Shown here piece after piece: positions 9,839 to 18,170 of a stretch of DNA of 64,000 bases. Location of the stretch: contig NZ_BCWX01000005.1 of NCBI RefSeq assembly GCF_001894805.1, positions 372,001 to 436,000 on the forward strand, given 5' to 3'. Made by a program: the position numbers and the translations under genes. Origin of the DNA: Rhodococcus globerulus NBRC 14531. Its GTDB lineage: Bacteria; Actinomycetota; Actinomycetes; Mycobacteriales; Mycobacteriaceae. Position 1 is the stretch's first letter. The number at the start of each line of letters is the position of its first letter. The notes beneath the pieces were generated by a model that had not been told where the DNA came from, searched no databases, and saw nothing but the letters and a program-made list of their open reading frames with translations.

Positions 9839-10411
9839 ATGTCCAGTGATGCTGACACCGCTTTGGATGGAGAAAACGCAGACGTGAGCACTGAAATCGC
9901 TGCGCCCGTTACCGACGTCGACGTCGAAGATTCAGACATCGACGATTCTGACGACGACCTGATCGAAGAAGGCGAAATCGCCGGCGATTACCTCGAGCAG
10001 TTGCTCGATGTACTCGACTTCGACGGTGATATCGACCTGGACGTCGAGGGCGATCGTGCGATCGTCAGCATCGACGGCGGGGACGATCTGACCAAGCTGG
10101 TTGGCCGTAAGGGCGAGGTTCTCGACGCTCTCCAGGAATTGACCCGCCTTGCCGTCCAGCAGTCCACAGGCGAACGTAGCCGCTTGATGCTCGATATCGC
10201 CGGGTGGCGCGCAGGCCGTCGTGAAGCACTCAGTGCCCTCGGTGCCGAGGCTGCTGCACGTGTTCTCGAAACCGGTGAGCGTGAAGAACTGGCGCCGATG
10301 ACGCCGTTCGAACGCAAGATCGTGCACGACGCCGTCGCCAAGGTGAAGGGCGTATCGAGCGAAAGTGAAGGCGCTGAGCCGTCACGTCGAGTGGTTGTCC
10401 TGAAGGACTGA
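9839..10411 (+). CDS. jag: Jag/KhpB-type R3H and KH domain RNA-binding protein
   Basis: The 190-residue protein has an acidic N-terminal ~45 residues, then a KH-type fold with LVGRKGEVLDALQELTRLAV near residue 87, then an R3H domain with LAPMTPFERKIVHDAV near residue 151. This is the SpoIIIJ-associated Jag/KhpB family, cytoplasmic RNA-binding proteins linked to cell division and envelope synthesis. It follows yidC by 20 bases and closes the operon, with a strong terminator after it. Confidence 0.94.
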   Translation: MSSDADTALDGENADVSTEIAAPVTDVDVEDSDIDDSDDDLIEEGEIAGDYLEQLLDVLDFDGDIDLDVEGDRAIVSIDGGDDLTKLVGRKGEVLDALQELTRLAVQQSTGERSRLMLDIAGWRAGRREALSALGAEAAARVLETGEREELAPMTPFERKIVHDAVAKVKGVSSESEGAEPSRRVVVLKD

Positions 10412-10430
10412 CACTCCCCCAGCAGTACGA

Positions 10431-10472
10431 GAATGCGAGCCCCGGATTCGATCCGGGGCTCGCATTCTTTTT
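10431..10472 (+). terminator. Intrinsic terminator after jag
   Basis: A perfect 17-base stem (10431-10447 with 10451-10467) and 3-base loop are followed by TTTTT. This is a textbook rho-independent terminator 19 bases after the jag stop. Confidence 0.95.
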
Positions 10473-10489
10473 GCATTTTCCGGCAATCG

Positions 10490-10503
10490 GTTTCACGTGA
10501 AAC
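10490..10503. promoter_or_regulatory. parS: parS site 1
   Basis: A perfect GTTTCACGTGAAAC, the ParB-binding centromere site of actinobacteria, placed just after the jag terminator. Confidence 0.95.
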
Positions 10504-10694
10504 GGTCGCGGAAACGGCACCCTCTTCTGGTATCTCGTGAACGATCACCTCGTTGCCGATATCCGTCACCACGGCAACGAAGGTTACAGTCCGTGTGTCG
10601 ATCCCGACGAGCCAACTGACCGAGACACCTCGTTGGCGGGACACTTGGCGGTAGATCGCTGTACAACCGTCGATGATTGCTTTCGGATACGACG

Positions 10695-11699
10695 CCTAGG
10701 TGTACCCGGCCAGGACGTTGGTAGCGGGCGTGTCGGCTTGATGTGAAGAGAACCTCCGGTTGGGGTGTGGCTTGTCGAAGGCCCACTTCCCACCGGAGGT
10801 TCTCGTGTCCCACGGTAATGCCCGCACCACGTATCTCGGGAGAATGCTCATCGTCGAACGCCACCGGGACGGCTGGCCCAAGGCCCATATCGCCAGCGCG
10901 ATGGGGGTTTCCCGTAAATGTGTGTCCACTTGGGTGGACCGCTTCGCGGCCGAGGGTGAGGCGGGATTGCACGATCGGTCCTCTCGTCCGCACATGATGC
11001 CGACCCGAACCGCGGCCACAGTCGAGACGCGGATCGTCGAACTACGCATGCGTGAACGACGCGGACCGGACTGGCTCGCAGCGGAACTCGGTGATCCGCT
11101 CGTCGAAGACCACCGCGGTGCGCTACGAACGTCAGCGCCCCGGCGAGCTGGTGCACATGGACGTCAAGAAGCTCGGCCGGATCCCCGACGGCGGCGGATG
11201 GCGTGCCCGCGGCCGCGAGCACCGGGAGCGGGACTACTCGACGAAGGTTGGATTCGACTACGTTCACTCGCTCGTTGACGACCATTCCACGCTCGCCTAC
11301 TCGGAGGTCCTGCCGGACGAGAAAGGCGCCACCTGTGCGGGTTTCCTGATCCGCGCGATCGACTACTTCGCCGGCAACGGGATCACCAGGATCGAACGGC
11401 TGATGACCGACAACGTCTGGGCCTACCGGTCGTCATTGCGTGCGGTCTGCGCCGAGCACGGCATCCATCAGAAGTTCATCAAACCGCACTGCCCATGGCA
11501 GAACGGCAAGGTCGAACGACTGAACCGCACCCTGCAGGCCGAGTGGGCCTACCGGCAGGTGTTCACCAGCAACGCCGAGCGCACCGCCGCGCTTGCGCCC
11601 TGGATCGAGTACTACAACATTCGACGACGTCACAGCGCACTCGGAGGCCTGCCGCCGATCAGCCGGCTGTCACCAACCTGATGGCCGGGTACACCTAGG
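10695..11699 (+). mobile_element. IS481-family insertion sequence with target duplication
   Basis: The element spans 10701-11693 (993 bp). Its ends are inverted: the left begins TGTACCCGGCCA and the right ends TGGCCGGGTACA, with partial similarity further inward (GTTGGT). CCTAGG is present directly outside both ends (10695-10700 and 11694-11699), a 6-base target duplication matching the NCTAGN target known for IS481. It carries one transposase gene, which is broken. It lies between jag/parS1 and the SUKH pseudogene. Confidence 0.92.
10805..11681 (+). pseudogene. IS481-family transposase, internal deletion and frameshift
   Basis: The start is GTG at 10805 behind GGAGG. The first ~95 codons encode the N-terminal helix-turn-helix region (AHIASAMGVSRKCVSTWVDR). 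The frame then shifts near 11092-11097, and the integrase-like rve domain continues in another frame to 11681: ELVHMDVKKLGRI, LMTDNVWAY, HCPWQNGKVERLNRTLQ, RRRHSALGGLPP. The D-D-E residues of the catalytic triad are visible in DVKK, DNVWAY and GKVERLN. About 25 residues normally found between the parts are missing, so a deletion at a short GGTG repeat likely caused the shift. This copy cannot make a normal transposase unless frameshifting occurs. Confidence 0.88.
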
Positions 11700-12246
11700 C
11701 CGTGTCGATGATTGCTTGCCTGACGACGTCGAGATCGATCAGGTCATCTTCGGGACCGATCTGTGACGGCAGAAAGCTCGTCAGGGCGAACGGTATTCGA
11801 ATCACAGTCGGTTTCGGCGGAGGAACCGGCGGAGGGCTGTCGCTGTAGTCGACGTCCCATATGAGCGCGCCTTCCTCGAAGGTCGGAAGCAGGCCGGAAT
11901 GTTCGGTACCCGATTCGATACTGATCCGGACCGAATCGACATAATCCGTCAACGACGCCGATACAGGATCGCAGTCATCAGCGACCTCCCAGCCGAACTC
12001 GCGAACGAAACCTTGTTGCCGACCCCCGCGGGTGTCGACGTATAACAGGTCGCCGGATCCGTTCTCTGCGAACGGAAGATAAGTATCGAGGAACATGTGC
12101 GCGACTTCCCCGGCTTGTTGCTGCCGAGCGACCTGAATCCAGTCGTCGCCGAGTCCTTCAGTGTCATGGAGTGTTTCCGGGTCTCGGCAGTATTTATGGT
12201 TGGCGACTAATTCGTCGAGACGAGCAATCCGAAGTTCGGGAACACG
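11695..12246 (-). pseudogene. SUKH (SMI1/KNR4) family gene remnant
   Basis: The minus-strand frame is open from a TAG at 12247-12249 down to a TAG at 11695-11697. It encodes GLGDDWIQVARQQ, then FLDTYLPFAENGSGDLLYVD and a GFVREFGWEVADDC segment, which resembles the SMI1/KNR4 (SUKH) fold common in toxin immunity proteins. No ATG, GTG or TTG lies between the upstream stop and residue ~50, where an ATG (12096) falls in the middle of the domain, so the N-terminus is lost. The last codon sits in the IS target site CCTAGG. Without its start and part of its domain it is probably not functional. Confidence 0.65.
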
Positions 12247-12383
12247 CTACCGATTAAGTCCCCTCCCCCGGTCGGCTGTTCCTGGCCGTCATGAAGTGAG
12301 TAGAACCCGCACCCATGTACGTGAGCCACGAGTCGGTAAGTGTCATTTTCAGAATGTCTGGGGCGGGATGAATGCGCCGGATG

Positions 12384-12397
12384 GTTTCACGTGAAAC
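12384..12397. promoter_or_regulatory. parS: parS site 2
   Basis: Perfect GTTTCACGTGAAAC in the non-coding region upstream of rsmG. Confidence 0.95.
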
Positions 12398-12519
12398 GCC
12401 TCACCTCAAGTTCAATGAATTAGACAGTTTTCGGGATGAAATTTCCCCATAAAGGAACCCTGCTTAGTTTCGTCACTGTGATGATACTGCTCGAGGGGTA
12501 TCTCTCTTTGAATGGGCAT

Positions 12520-12533
12520 GTTTCACGTGAAAC
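12520..12533. promoter_or_regulatory. parS: parS site 3
   Basis: Perfect GTTTCACGTGAAAC, 136 bases from site 2. Confidence 0.95.
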
Positions 12534-12658
12534 CTGGCGCGACCGCGAATGAGTTGGCAGACTCACAGCGAGTCGACGCGTAGAAGTGAACACTTGTCGG
12601 CGATAACACGGATAATAACTTTGGTCTTGATTGTTGATTTCGCGGTATACGCGGGAGG

Positions 12659-13339
12659 ATGTTTCACGTGGAACAAAATGGTGCGGCGTCGGTTGACTGG
12701 GATGAACAAGCGACTGCGCGCGCTGTGTTCGGCGATCGATACGACATTGCAGAACGCTACTACCAATCTCTGGCAACGGACGGCGTTGAGCGTGGGCTCA
12801 TCGGACCTCGCGAGGTGCCGCGACTCTGGGAACGTCACTTGCTCAACTGCGCTGTCATTGGTGAGTTGATCGCCGAAGGTGAGTCTGTTGTCGACGTAGG
12901 AAGTGGAGCCGGGTTGCCGGGTATCCCTCTCGCAATCGCGCGGCCGGACCTCAAAGTCACTCTGGTCGAACCGCTTCTGCGGCGGTCTGTGTACCTCGCC
13001 GAGTTCATCGAATCCAACGGATTGGATGTTCTGGTGGTCCGGGGGCGCGCCGAAGAATCTGGCGTAGTGAAGGAAGCCGGGGGTGCCGACGTAGTGACGT
13101 CGCGTGCTGTTGCGCCGTTGGAAAAGCTGGCCCGTTGGTCACTCCCCCTCATTCACGAGCACGGTCGGATGCTTGCGCTGAAGGGTTCGAGCGCTGCGGA
13201 AGAGATCGAGCGCGACCGAACCGCGTTGACCAAACTCGGCGCGGGCAAGTTCGAAATACTCGAGTGTGGATCCAAATTTCTCCGGACGCCCACCGTCGTG
13301 GTCAAGGCCGAGCGTCTCCCCAAACGGCGTCAGCGATGA
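12659..13339 (+). CDS. rsmG: 16S rRNA (guanine-527-N7)-methyltransferase RsmG
   Basis: RsmG (GidB) of 226 residues, which adds N7-methyl to G527 of 16S rRNA using S-adenosylmethionine; its loss gives low-level streptomycin resistance. The SAM-binding loop is [18 protein letters not shown] near residue 78, and [12 protein letters not shown] follows near residue 150. The ATG at 12659 reads into a parS site, giving MFHVEQ, a start typical of RsmG. The ribosome-binding site GGGAGG lies 5 bases before the ATG. It precedes parA in the usual order. Confidence 0.96.
   Translation: MFHVEQNGAASVDWDEQATARAVFGDRYDIAERYYQSLATDGVERGLIGPREVPRLWERHLLNCAVIGELIAEGESVVDVGSGAGLPGIPLAIARPDLKVTLVEPLLRRSVYLAEFIESNGLDVLVVRGRAEESGVVKEAGGADVVTSRAVAPLEKLARWSLPLIHEHGRMLALKGSSAAEEIERDRTALTKLGAGKFEILECGSKFLRTPTVVVKAERLPKRRQR
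12661..12674. promoter_or_regulatory. parS: parS site 4 (one mismatch) at the rsmG start
   Basis: GTTTCACGTGGAAC differs from the consensus at one base and begins at the third base of the rsmG start codon; it encodes the common RsmG N-terminus MFHVE. Confidence 0.8.
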
Positions 13340-13399
13340 CGAAGGAAGTACACATGATGAGAGCACGCAGTGGTCGATTCGCAATCGAAGGAGCAGTCA

Positions 13400-14455
13400 A
13401 TGTCGGGTCGATCTGAAGCCGTGGTTTCACCGGAAATTGTTACTACGTCCGAAACCGCTCCGTCGCCGGAGACCGCTGTTTCACGTGAAACAGCAACACC
13501 GCAGCCGAGCGTGAACGCGGATCCGGTGATCAATGACGACGAGAATTTCACGGCTCCCTATTCCGAGATCTCCTCGGAAGAGACTCCGATCGGCGCTGCC
13601 GCGCATCGCGCAAGCCAGGTGCTGCACCCGCACTCGGTGACCCTGCCCAAGCCCGCTTTCCGTCGGGTAATCACGATTGCCAACCAGAAGGGTGGCGTCG
13701 GCAAGACAACAACAACCGTCAACCTCGCTTCTGCGCTCGCCCTTCAAGGGCTTACCGTCCTCGTGGTCGATTTGGACCCTCAGGGCAACGCCAGCACCGC
13801 TCTGGGCGTCGTTCACACCTCGGGTACCCCTTCGAGCTATGAGCTCCTCATCGGCGAAGTGAAGGCCGTTGACGCGGTTCAGGCAAGCCCGCACAGTGAA
13901 CGGCTTCTCTGCATCCCCGCGACAATCGACTTGGCCGGCGCCGAGATCGAACTGGTGTCGATGGTGGCTCGCGAGAATCGTCTCAAGGGCGCGCTGAACG
14001 ACAAGGTGCTCGCGGAGCTGGACGTGGACTTCGTCCTCATCGACTGCCCGCCGTCTCTCGGCCTTCTGACCGTCAACGCGATGGTCGCGGCCAAGGAAGT
14101 TCTGATCCCGATTCAGTGCGAGTACTACGCCCTCGAGGGTGTCGGCCAGTTGCTGCGAAACATCGAATTGGTGCAGGCACACCTGAATCCCGATCTGCAT
14201 GTCTCGACCGTTCTCCTGACGATGTACGACGGCCGCACCAAGCTCGCCGACCAGGTGGCAGAAGAGGTGCGTAAGCACTTCGGCGACACCGTTCTCCGGG
14301 CTGTGATTCCCCGAAGCGTCAAGGTTTCCGAAGCTCCGGGCTACGGCATGACCGTTCTCGATTACGACCCGGGTTCACGCGGGGCGATGAGTTACCTCGA
14401 TGCCGGCCGCGAATTGGCCGGACGCTCTGTCACCACTACGACGCAGGAGCAGTGA
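13400..14455 (+). CDS. parA: Chromosome partitioning ATPase ParA
   Basis: ParA of 351 residues, a deviant Walker ATPase that moves ParB-parS complexes and positions origins. An ~80-residue low-complexity N-terminus rich in Ser/Thr/Glu comes first, then KGGVGKTT near residue 97 (deviant Walker A), [13 protein letters not shown], and [13 protein letters not shown]. The ATG at 13400 is preceded by AAGGAG at a good distance; a GTG ten codons upstream (13370) is less likely. A parS site within codons 27-31 encodes VSRET. The stop is two bases from the parB start. Confidence 0.95.
   Translation: MSGRSEAVVSPEIVTTSETAPSPETAVSRETATPQPSVNADPVINDDENFTAPYSEISSEETPIGAAAHRASQVLHPHSVTLPKPAFRRVITIANQKGGVGKTTTTVNLASALALQGLTVLVVDLDPQGNASTALGVVHTSGTPSSYELLIGEVKAVDAVQASPHSERLLCIPATIDLAGAEIELVSMVARENRLKGALNDKVLAELDVDFVLIDCPPSLGLLTVNAMVAAKEVLIPIQCEYYALEGVGQLLRNIELVQAHLNPDLHVSTVLLTMYDGRTKLADQVAEEVRKHFGDTVLRAVIPRSVKVSEAPGYGMTVLDYDPGSRGAMSYLDAGRELAGRSVTTTTQEQ
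13478..13491. promoter_or_regulatory. parS: parS site 5 inside parA
   Basis: Perfect GTTTCACGTGAAAC in the 5' part of parA, read as VSRET. Confidence 0.95.
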
Positions 14456-14456
14456 G

Positions 14457-15545
14457 ATGAGCCAGGCACGTAAAGGCGGATTGGGCCGCGGCCTTGCCGC
14501 ACTGATTCCTACCGGTCCGGCCACTGCACCCGGACTGGGGGCGGCAGCAGCGGATCTCATCATCGGCGGCGAAGTGGGAAGCGGTGACATAGGAAGCCGT
14601 GAAAACGGCGGCGAGAAGGCCAACCCCTCCCCTCCCCCACCGAAGACAGCGGCCCCCAAAACCACAAAATCCAAAGCTGGTGACGCAAAGACTGCAGTGC
14701 CGACCGCGGATGAACTCGAGTCTGAACTGACATCCGCTGGCGCTGTCTACCTCGAGATCGAACCGAGTCTGATCGAGACCAACCCGAAGCAGCCGCGTCA
14801 CGTTTTCGACGAAGAAGCACTTGCGGAGTTGGTGCATTCCATCCGTGAGTTCGGTTTGATGCAGCCGATCGTGGTTCGCCGCAACGGCGACAAGTACCAA
14901 CTTGTCATGGGTGAGCGCCGCTGGCGGGCGAGCCAGGAAGCCGGCCTCGAGAAGATTCCGGCGATCATTCGTGAGACCGACGACAACTCGATGTTGCGTG
15001 ACGCGCTCCTCGAGAACATTCACCGTGTTCAGTTGAATCCCCTCGAGGAGGCTGCCGCGTATCAGCAGTTGCTCGAAGAATTCGAAGTGACGCACGAGGA
15101 ATTGGCGAACCGCATCGGTCGCTCGCGCCCCGTCGTGACCAACATGATCCGTCTGCTGAAGCTGCCGGTGGCTGTCCAACGACGCGTCGCTGCTGGCGTT
15201 CTGTCGGCCGGGCATGCTCGTGCATTGCTCTCCCTCGAGGCGGGTGCCGACGCTCAGGAAGTGATGGCGGCGCGCATCGTGGCGGAAGGAATGTCGGTCC
15301 GAGCGACAGAAGAAGCTGTCACTTTGGCCAACCGCGCGGACAGTGAGCTTGCTCCCCCACAGAAGCGGAAGCCGATCGTGATGCCGGGTCTGCAGGATGT
15401 GGCGGAGCGGTTGTCCGACTCGTTCGACACCCGCGTGACGGTCAGTTTGGGTAAGCGGAAGGGCAAAATTGTGGTCGAGTTCGGCTCGGTGGATGACCTT
15501 CAGCGCATCGTGGGCATGATGGAAGCGCAGAAATCGAACAAGTGA
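14457..15545 (+). CDS. parB: Chromosome partitioning protein ParB
   Basis: ParB of 362 residues, a CTPase/DNA-binding clamp that loads at parS. It begins [18 protein letters not shown], the conserved ParA-interacting N-terminus. A Pro/Lys-rich linker follows, then the CTP-binding core with GERRWRAS near residue 156 and [14 protein letters not shown], then a helix-turn-helix with [19 protein letters not shown] near residue 220, and a C-terminal dimerisation domain. The ATG at 14457 lies just after the parA stop. An earlier in-frame ATG (14400) lies inside parA and is rejected. Confidence 0.96.
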   Translation: MSQARKGGLGRGLAALIPTGPATAPGLGAAAADLIIGGEVGSGDIGSRENGGEKANPSPPPPKTAAPKTTKSKAGDAKTAVPTADELESELTSAGAVYLEIEPSLIETNPKQPRHVFDEEALAELVHSIREFGLMQPIVVRRNGDKYQLVMGERRWRASQEAGLEKIPAIIRETDDNSMLRDALLENIHRVQLNPLEEAAAYQQLLEEFEVTHEELANRIGRSRPVVTNMIRLLKLPVAVQRRVAAGVLSAGHARALLSLEAGADAQEVMAARIVAEGMSVRATEEAVTLANRADSELAPPQKRKPIVMPGLQDVAERLSDSFDTRVTVSLGKRKGKIVVEFGSVDDLQRIVGMMEAQKSNK

Positions 15546-15576
15546 CGAAACATCGACATCCATCCATACCAGCTAG

Positions 15577-15595
15577 TTTTGTCACTGTGACAAAA
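15577..15595. promoter_or_regulatory. Perfect 19-base palindrome downstream of parB
   Basis: TTTTGTCACTGTGACAAAA lies 31 bases after the parB stop. It may be a terminator stem or an operator for the next gene; no T-run follows. Confidence 0.45.
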
Positions 15596-15801
15596 TATTG
15601 ATGCTGAGCGGTTCCCGGAAGTGAAATACTTTGAACCGCAACAGTTTTGATGTGGCGGGTGCAGCGGCAGCGCAGACGGAGTTGTGGTGGCTTATTCTGG
15701 AGAAGGAAAACGCGTCGGGTAGGGCAAAAATGTGCGGCGGAGACCTAAATGTTCGGCAGATACCAAAATTGAGATCGCGACCTACGGAAGTGAGTTAGCC
15801 A

Positions 15802-16485
15802 GTGTCGACTCACGTCATCACATCGCTGCGGCTTGACGGTCTCGATCAACTTTCGGCACACGCTCGCCGCTGCGTGTTCTGGGAGATGGATCCGGCGGCC
15901 CTTCACGATGCGCGGGGATTCTGCGATCAGGAATTCGAAAAAGAAGCGTGGCTGTCGATGGTTATGCTCGAGTGGGGATCCTGCGGCCAGGTCGCGGTCA
16001 AGGACGGCAAACCACTCGGCAGCGCTCTCTACGCCCCTCCCCGCACCATTCCGCGCGCCCAGATGTTCCCCACCAGTCCCGTCAGCTCTGACGCCGTTCT
16101 GCTGACCAGTCTTCGGCTGGAGCCGTCGGGCGTCGAGGAAAGCCTCGGGCCGGCCCTCATTTCCGCTGTGGTGACCGATCTCGTTCGACGCGGTGTCCGT
16201 GCCCTCGAAGCTTTTGGTATCCGCGCACATGAGCAGGAGTCGGCGTCGGATATCGCGTCGGCAACTGCAGCATTGGAATGTTCACCGGAGGAATGCATGA
16301 TCAGCGCAGATTTCCTCGAGGATTACGGCTTCGAGGTTGTTGCGCCCCATCATCGGTACCCACGCTTGCGGCTCGAACTCGATCGGGACCACGAGTGGAA
16401 AGTCGACGTCGAGGAAGCCCTCGATCGACTCCTGCAGGCCGCGGCCCTCGAGATGATTCAGGTTGGTGAACTGACACGCGTGTGA
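15802..16485 (+). CDS. GNAT-like acetyltransferase (Rv3916c-type)
   Basis: The 227-residue cytoplasmic protein corresponds by position to M. tuberculosis Rv3916c, between parB and cwlM. The middle has a GNAT-like pattern: a beta strand LLTSLRLEP, then ESLGPALISAVVTDLVRRGVR where the cofactor loop and helix would be, then FLEDYGFEVVAPHHRYPRLRL at the end of the fold. The usual Q/RxxGxG/A loop is not clear, so activity is uncertain. The start is GTG at 15802. Its 3' end converges on cwlM. Confidence 0.7.
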   Translation: MSTHVITSLRLDGLDQLSAHARRCVFWEMDPAALHDARGFCDQEFEKEAWLSMVMLEWGSCGQVAVKDGKPLGSALYAPPRTIPRAQMFPTSPVSSDAVLLTSLRLEPSGVEESLGPALISAVVTDLVRRGVRALEAFGIRAHEQESASDIASATAALECSPEECMISADFLEDYGFEVVAPHHRYPRLRLELDRDHEWKVDVEEALDRLLQAAALEMIQVGELTRV

Positions 16486-16502
16486 GTAACGCGCGTGTCA
16501 GT
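16470..16502. terminator. Shared hairpin at convergent gene ends
   Basis: A perfect 11-base inverted repeat (16470-16480 with 16492-16502, loop 11) spans the convergent ends of the acetyltransferase-like gene and cwlM. It is placed to end both transcripts. Confidence 0.5.
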
Positions 16503-17685
16503 TGCGGTCGGATACCGAAAGTTCTTCTGCGAGAAGCTCGGCAAACGTGAACGTGCCGGTGGGCTGATCGTCCTGCCCAAGCAGGTACAGGCGTTTGACC
16601 GAAATCAGGATGGCCTCGGCGATGGTGTCACGCATACGCGGATTGGTAAGCACCGCAGCATCATTCGCGTTCGAGAGGTAGCCGAGGTCGATCTGTACCG
16701 TCGGCATGTTGGTCAGTCGCAGCAATTCCCACGTGCGACCATGAGTCCTGTTGTCCTGCAACGGGGTTCGGGCAACGATCTCGCGCTGGACGAACCCGGT
16801 GAGAATCTGACCGATCTTCGAGACCGAACCGTGTGAATTTCCGAAATGGAAACTCGCCACACCGTTTGCGGACGGGCTGGGATTGCTGTCGCACCGCAGC
16901 GAGATCATCAGGTCTGCGTCGAACGCGTTGGAAGTTGATGCCCGATCAGCCTCTGACGGATCGACATTGTGCGGCCGCGAGAGGAACGTCTCCATTCCGG
17001 TTGCGGCCATACGCCCCTCGAGGCGCATCGCAAGATCCCACAGCACATCGGACTCGGAGATACCGTTGACGATCGCTCCGGTGGACGGGCCGCCCAGACC
17101 GGGATCGATGACGATCCGCTTTCCGCCCAGCTGCGGGCCCTTGCGCCGCACCAGTTCTTCCTCGCTGATCGCGTGAGGTGAACCGCCAGTGACACGAGTT
17201 CCGAGAAGGTCGAGCGAGCGCAGAGTCTGGGGGCCGCAGATGCCGTCGGCGGCGATGCCGATCTCACGCTGGAAGGACGACAACGACTCGTGCGTCATCG
17301 GCCCGAAGAAGCCGTCGACGCGCCCCGAGTAGAAGCCGAGATCCTGGAGTTTGGTCTGTAGTGCTGCCACGTCGTCGCCGTACAGCGGAGCGGACAGCTG
17401 GTAGATCAGAGTGCGGGCGCCTAGGCGGTACGACGCCTCACGAATGGACCGATACGTTGCCGGGCCCACGATGCCGTCGACAAGTAGCCCACGTTGCTGC
17501 TGGAAGGCACGAACGGCGCTGTCGAGGTGATGATCGAAGATGACGTCCGGCGCAACCCAATGGGCACCGTCGCCGCTTTCACGTCGAATGCTGGACGGGA
17601 TGTGGTGCAGATATCCCAGCTTCGTCAATGTGCCCCGAATCTCGGCGACGGCCGGGCCGTGATCACCGTGTCGGAGTCGATGCAT
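16498..17685 (-). CDS. cwlM: CwlM-type peptidoglycan synthesis regulator (pseudo-amidase)
   Basis: The 395-residue protein has two peptidoglycan-binding domains (about residues 1-85 and 95-165) and an Amidase_3 domain (about 190-365). In mycobacteria CwlM is an essential regulator that activates MurA when phosphorylated by PknB. Here the amidase metal site looks broken: the zinc His of DPGHGG is Leu197, the second zinc His is Arg264, and the catalytic Glu is Asp333; only Glu211 remains. The C-terminal Thr cluster PTGTFTF (T376, T378, T380) resembles the region phosphorylated in mycobacterial CwlM. No signal peptide is seen, which fits a cytoplasmic regulator. Confidence 0.9.
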   Translation of the reverse strand: MHRLRHGDHGPAVAEIRGTLTKLGYLHHIPSSIRRESGDGAHWVAPDVIFDHHLDSAVRAFQQQRGLLVDGIVGPATYRSIREASYRLGARTLIYQLSAPLYGDDVAALQTKLQDLGFYSGRVDGFFGPMTHESLSSFQREIGIAADGICGPQTLRSLDLLGTRVTGGSPHAISEEELVRRKGPQLGGKRIVIDPGLGGPSTGAIVNGISESDVLWDLAMRLEGRMAATGMETFLSRPHNVDPSEADRASTSNAFDADLMISLRCDSNPSPSANGVASFHFGNSHGSVSKIGQILTGFVQREIVARTPLQDNRTHGRTWELLRLTNMPTVQIDLGYLSNANDAAVLTNPRMRDTIAEAILISVKRLYLLGQDDQPTGTFTFAELLAEELSVSDRN

Positions 17686-17707
17686 GCGTGAAAACCTCTC
17701 GGATCGG

Positions 17708-17762
17708 CAAAAGAATTCGATCGATGTGCCTGGAAGTGGATCTGATCAGGCACATCGATCGA
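17708..17762 (-). terminator. Terminator after trxA
   Basis: A perfect 16-base stem (17717-17732 with 17747-17762, loop 14) starts about 50 bases past the trxA stop and is followed on the minus strand by TTCTTTT. A good intrinsic terminator. Confidence 0.75.
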
Positions 17763-17813
17763 TTATCTCAGAAAACCTGGGGATTGCGAGAATCCCCTAC
17801 GTTCACAGGGTAC

Positions 17814-18137
17814 TCAGAGTACGTCCGAGAGTTCCTTGAGCAGCGCGGCCTTGCCCTTTGCGCCGACGATGGTCTTGATGGGCTGTCCGTCCTTGAACAG
17901 GATCAGTGTCGGGATCGACATGACCTGGAAGTCGCGGGCTGCGGCCGGGTTGGCGTCGATGTCGAGCTTGGCGATGGTCAGCTTGTCGCTGTTCTCACCG
18001 GCGATTTCCTCGAGAACCGGGGCGACCATCTTGCACGGGCCGCACCAGGTTGCCCAGAAGTCGACGAGAACGGGCTTGTCGCTGCCCAGGACGTCCTGCT
18101 TGAAGGAATCGTCGGTGATGGTGACGGTATTCGACAC
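17814..18137 (-). CDS. trxA: Thioredoxin
   Basis: Thioredoxin of 107 residues, a small cytoplasmic disulfide reductase recycled by thioredoxin reductase. The active site is WCGPC at residues 31-35 in FWATWCGPCKMVAP, and the cis-proline loop is MSIPTLILF near residue 72. It lies 33 bases after trxB on the same strand, so the pair is one operon, matching M. tuberculosis trxB2-trxC. A SigH-type promoter is seen before trxB. Confidence 0.96.
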   Translation of the reverse strand: MSNTVTITDDSFKQDVLGSDKPVLVDFWATWCGPCKMVAPVLEEIAGENSDKLTIAKLDIDANPAAARDFQVMSIPTLILFKDGQPIKTIVGAKGKAALLKELSDVL

Positions 18138-18170
18138 TGTTACTCCTCGAGGGTTGTGAACGAGCTGGGA

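Larger units (their letters stand above)
12247..12658. other. Non-coding region upstream of rsmG with two parS sites
   Basis: A 412-base stretch without a convincing gene. It holds perfect parS sites at 12384-12397 and 12520-12533. A motif TAGTTTCGTCACTGTGA at 12465-12481 recurs with one change downstream of parB. It probably also holds the rsmG-parA-parB promoter, which I could not place. Confidence 0.7.

Noticed and set aside
10504..10690. IS110-like fragment (WLVGIDTRTV) on the minus strand
   Set aside because: Only weak likeness to the GIDTHK motif of IS110 transposases; too short to name.
12420..12776. 118-codon minus-strand frame around the rsmG start
   Set aside because: Contains parS and overlaps rsmG; no family resemblance.
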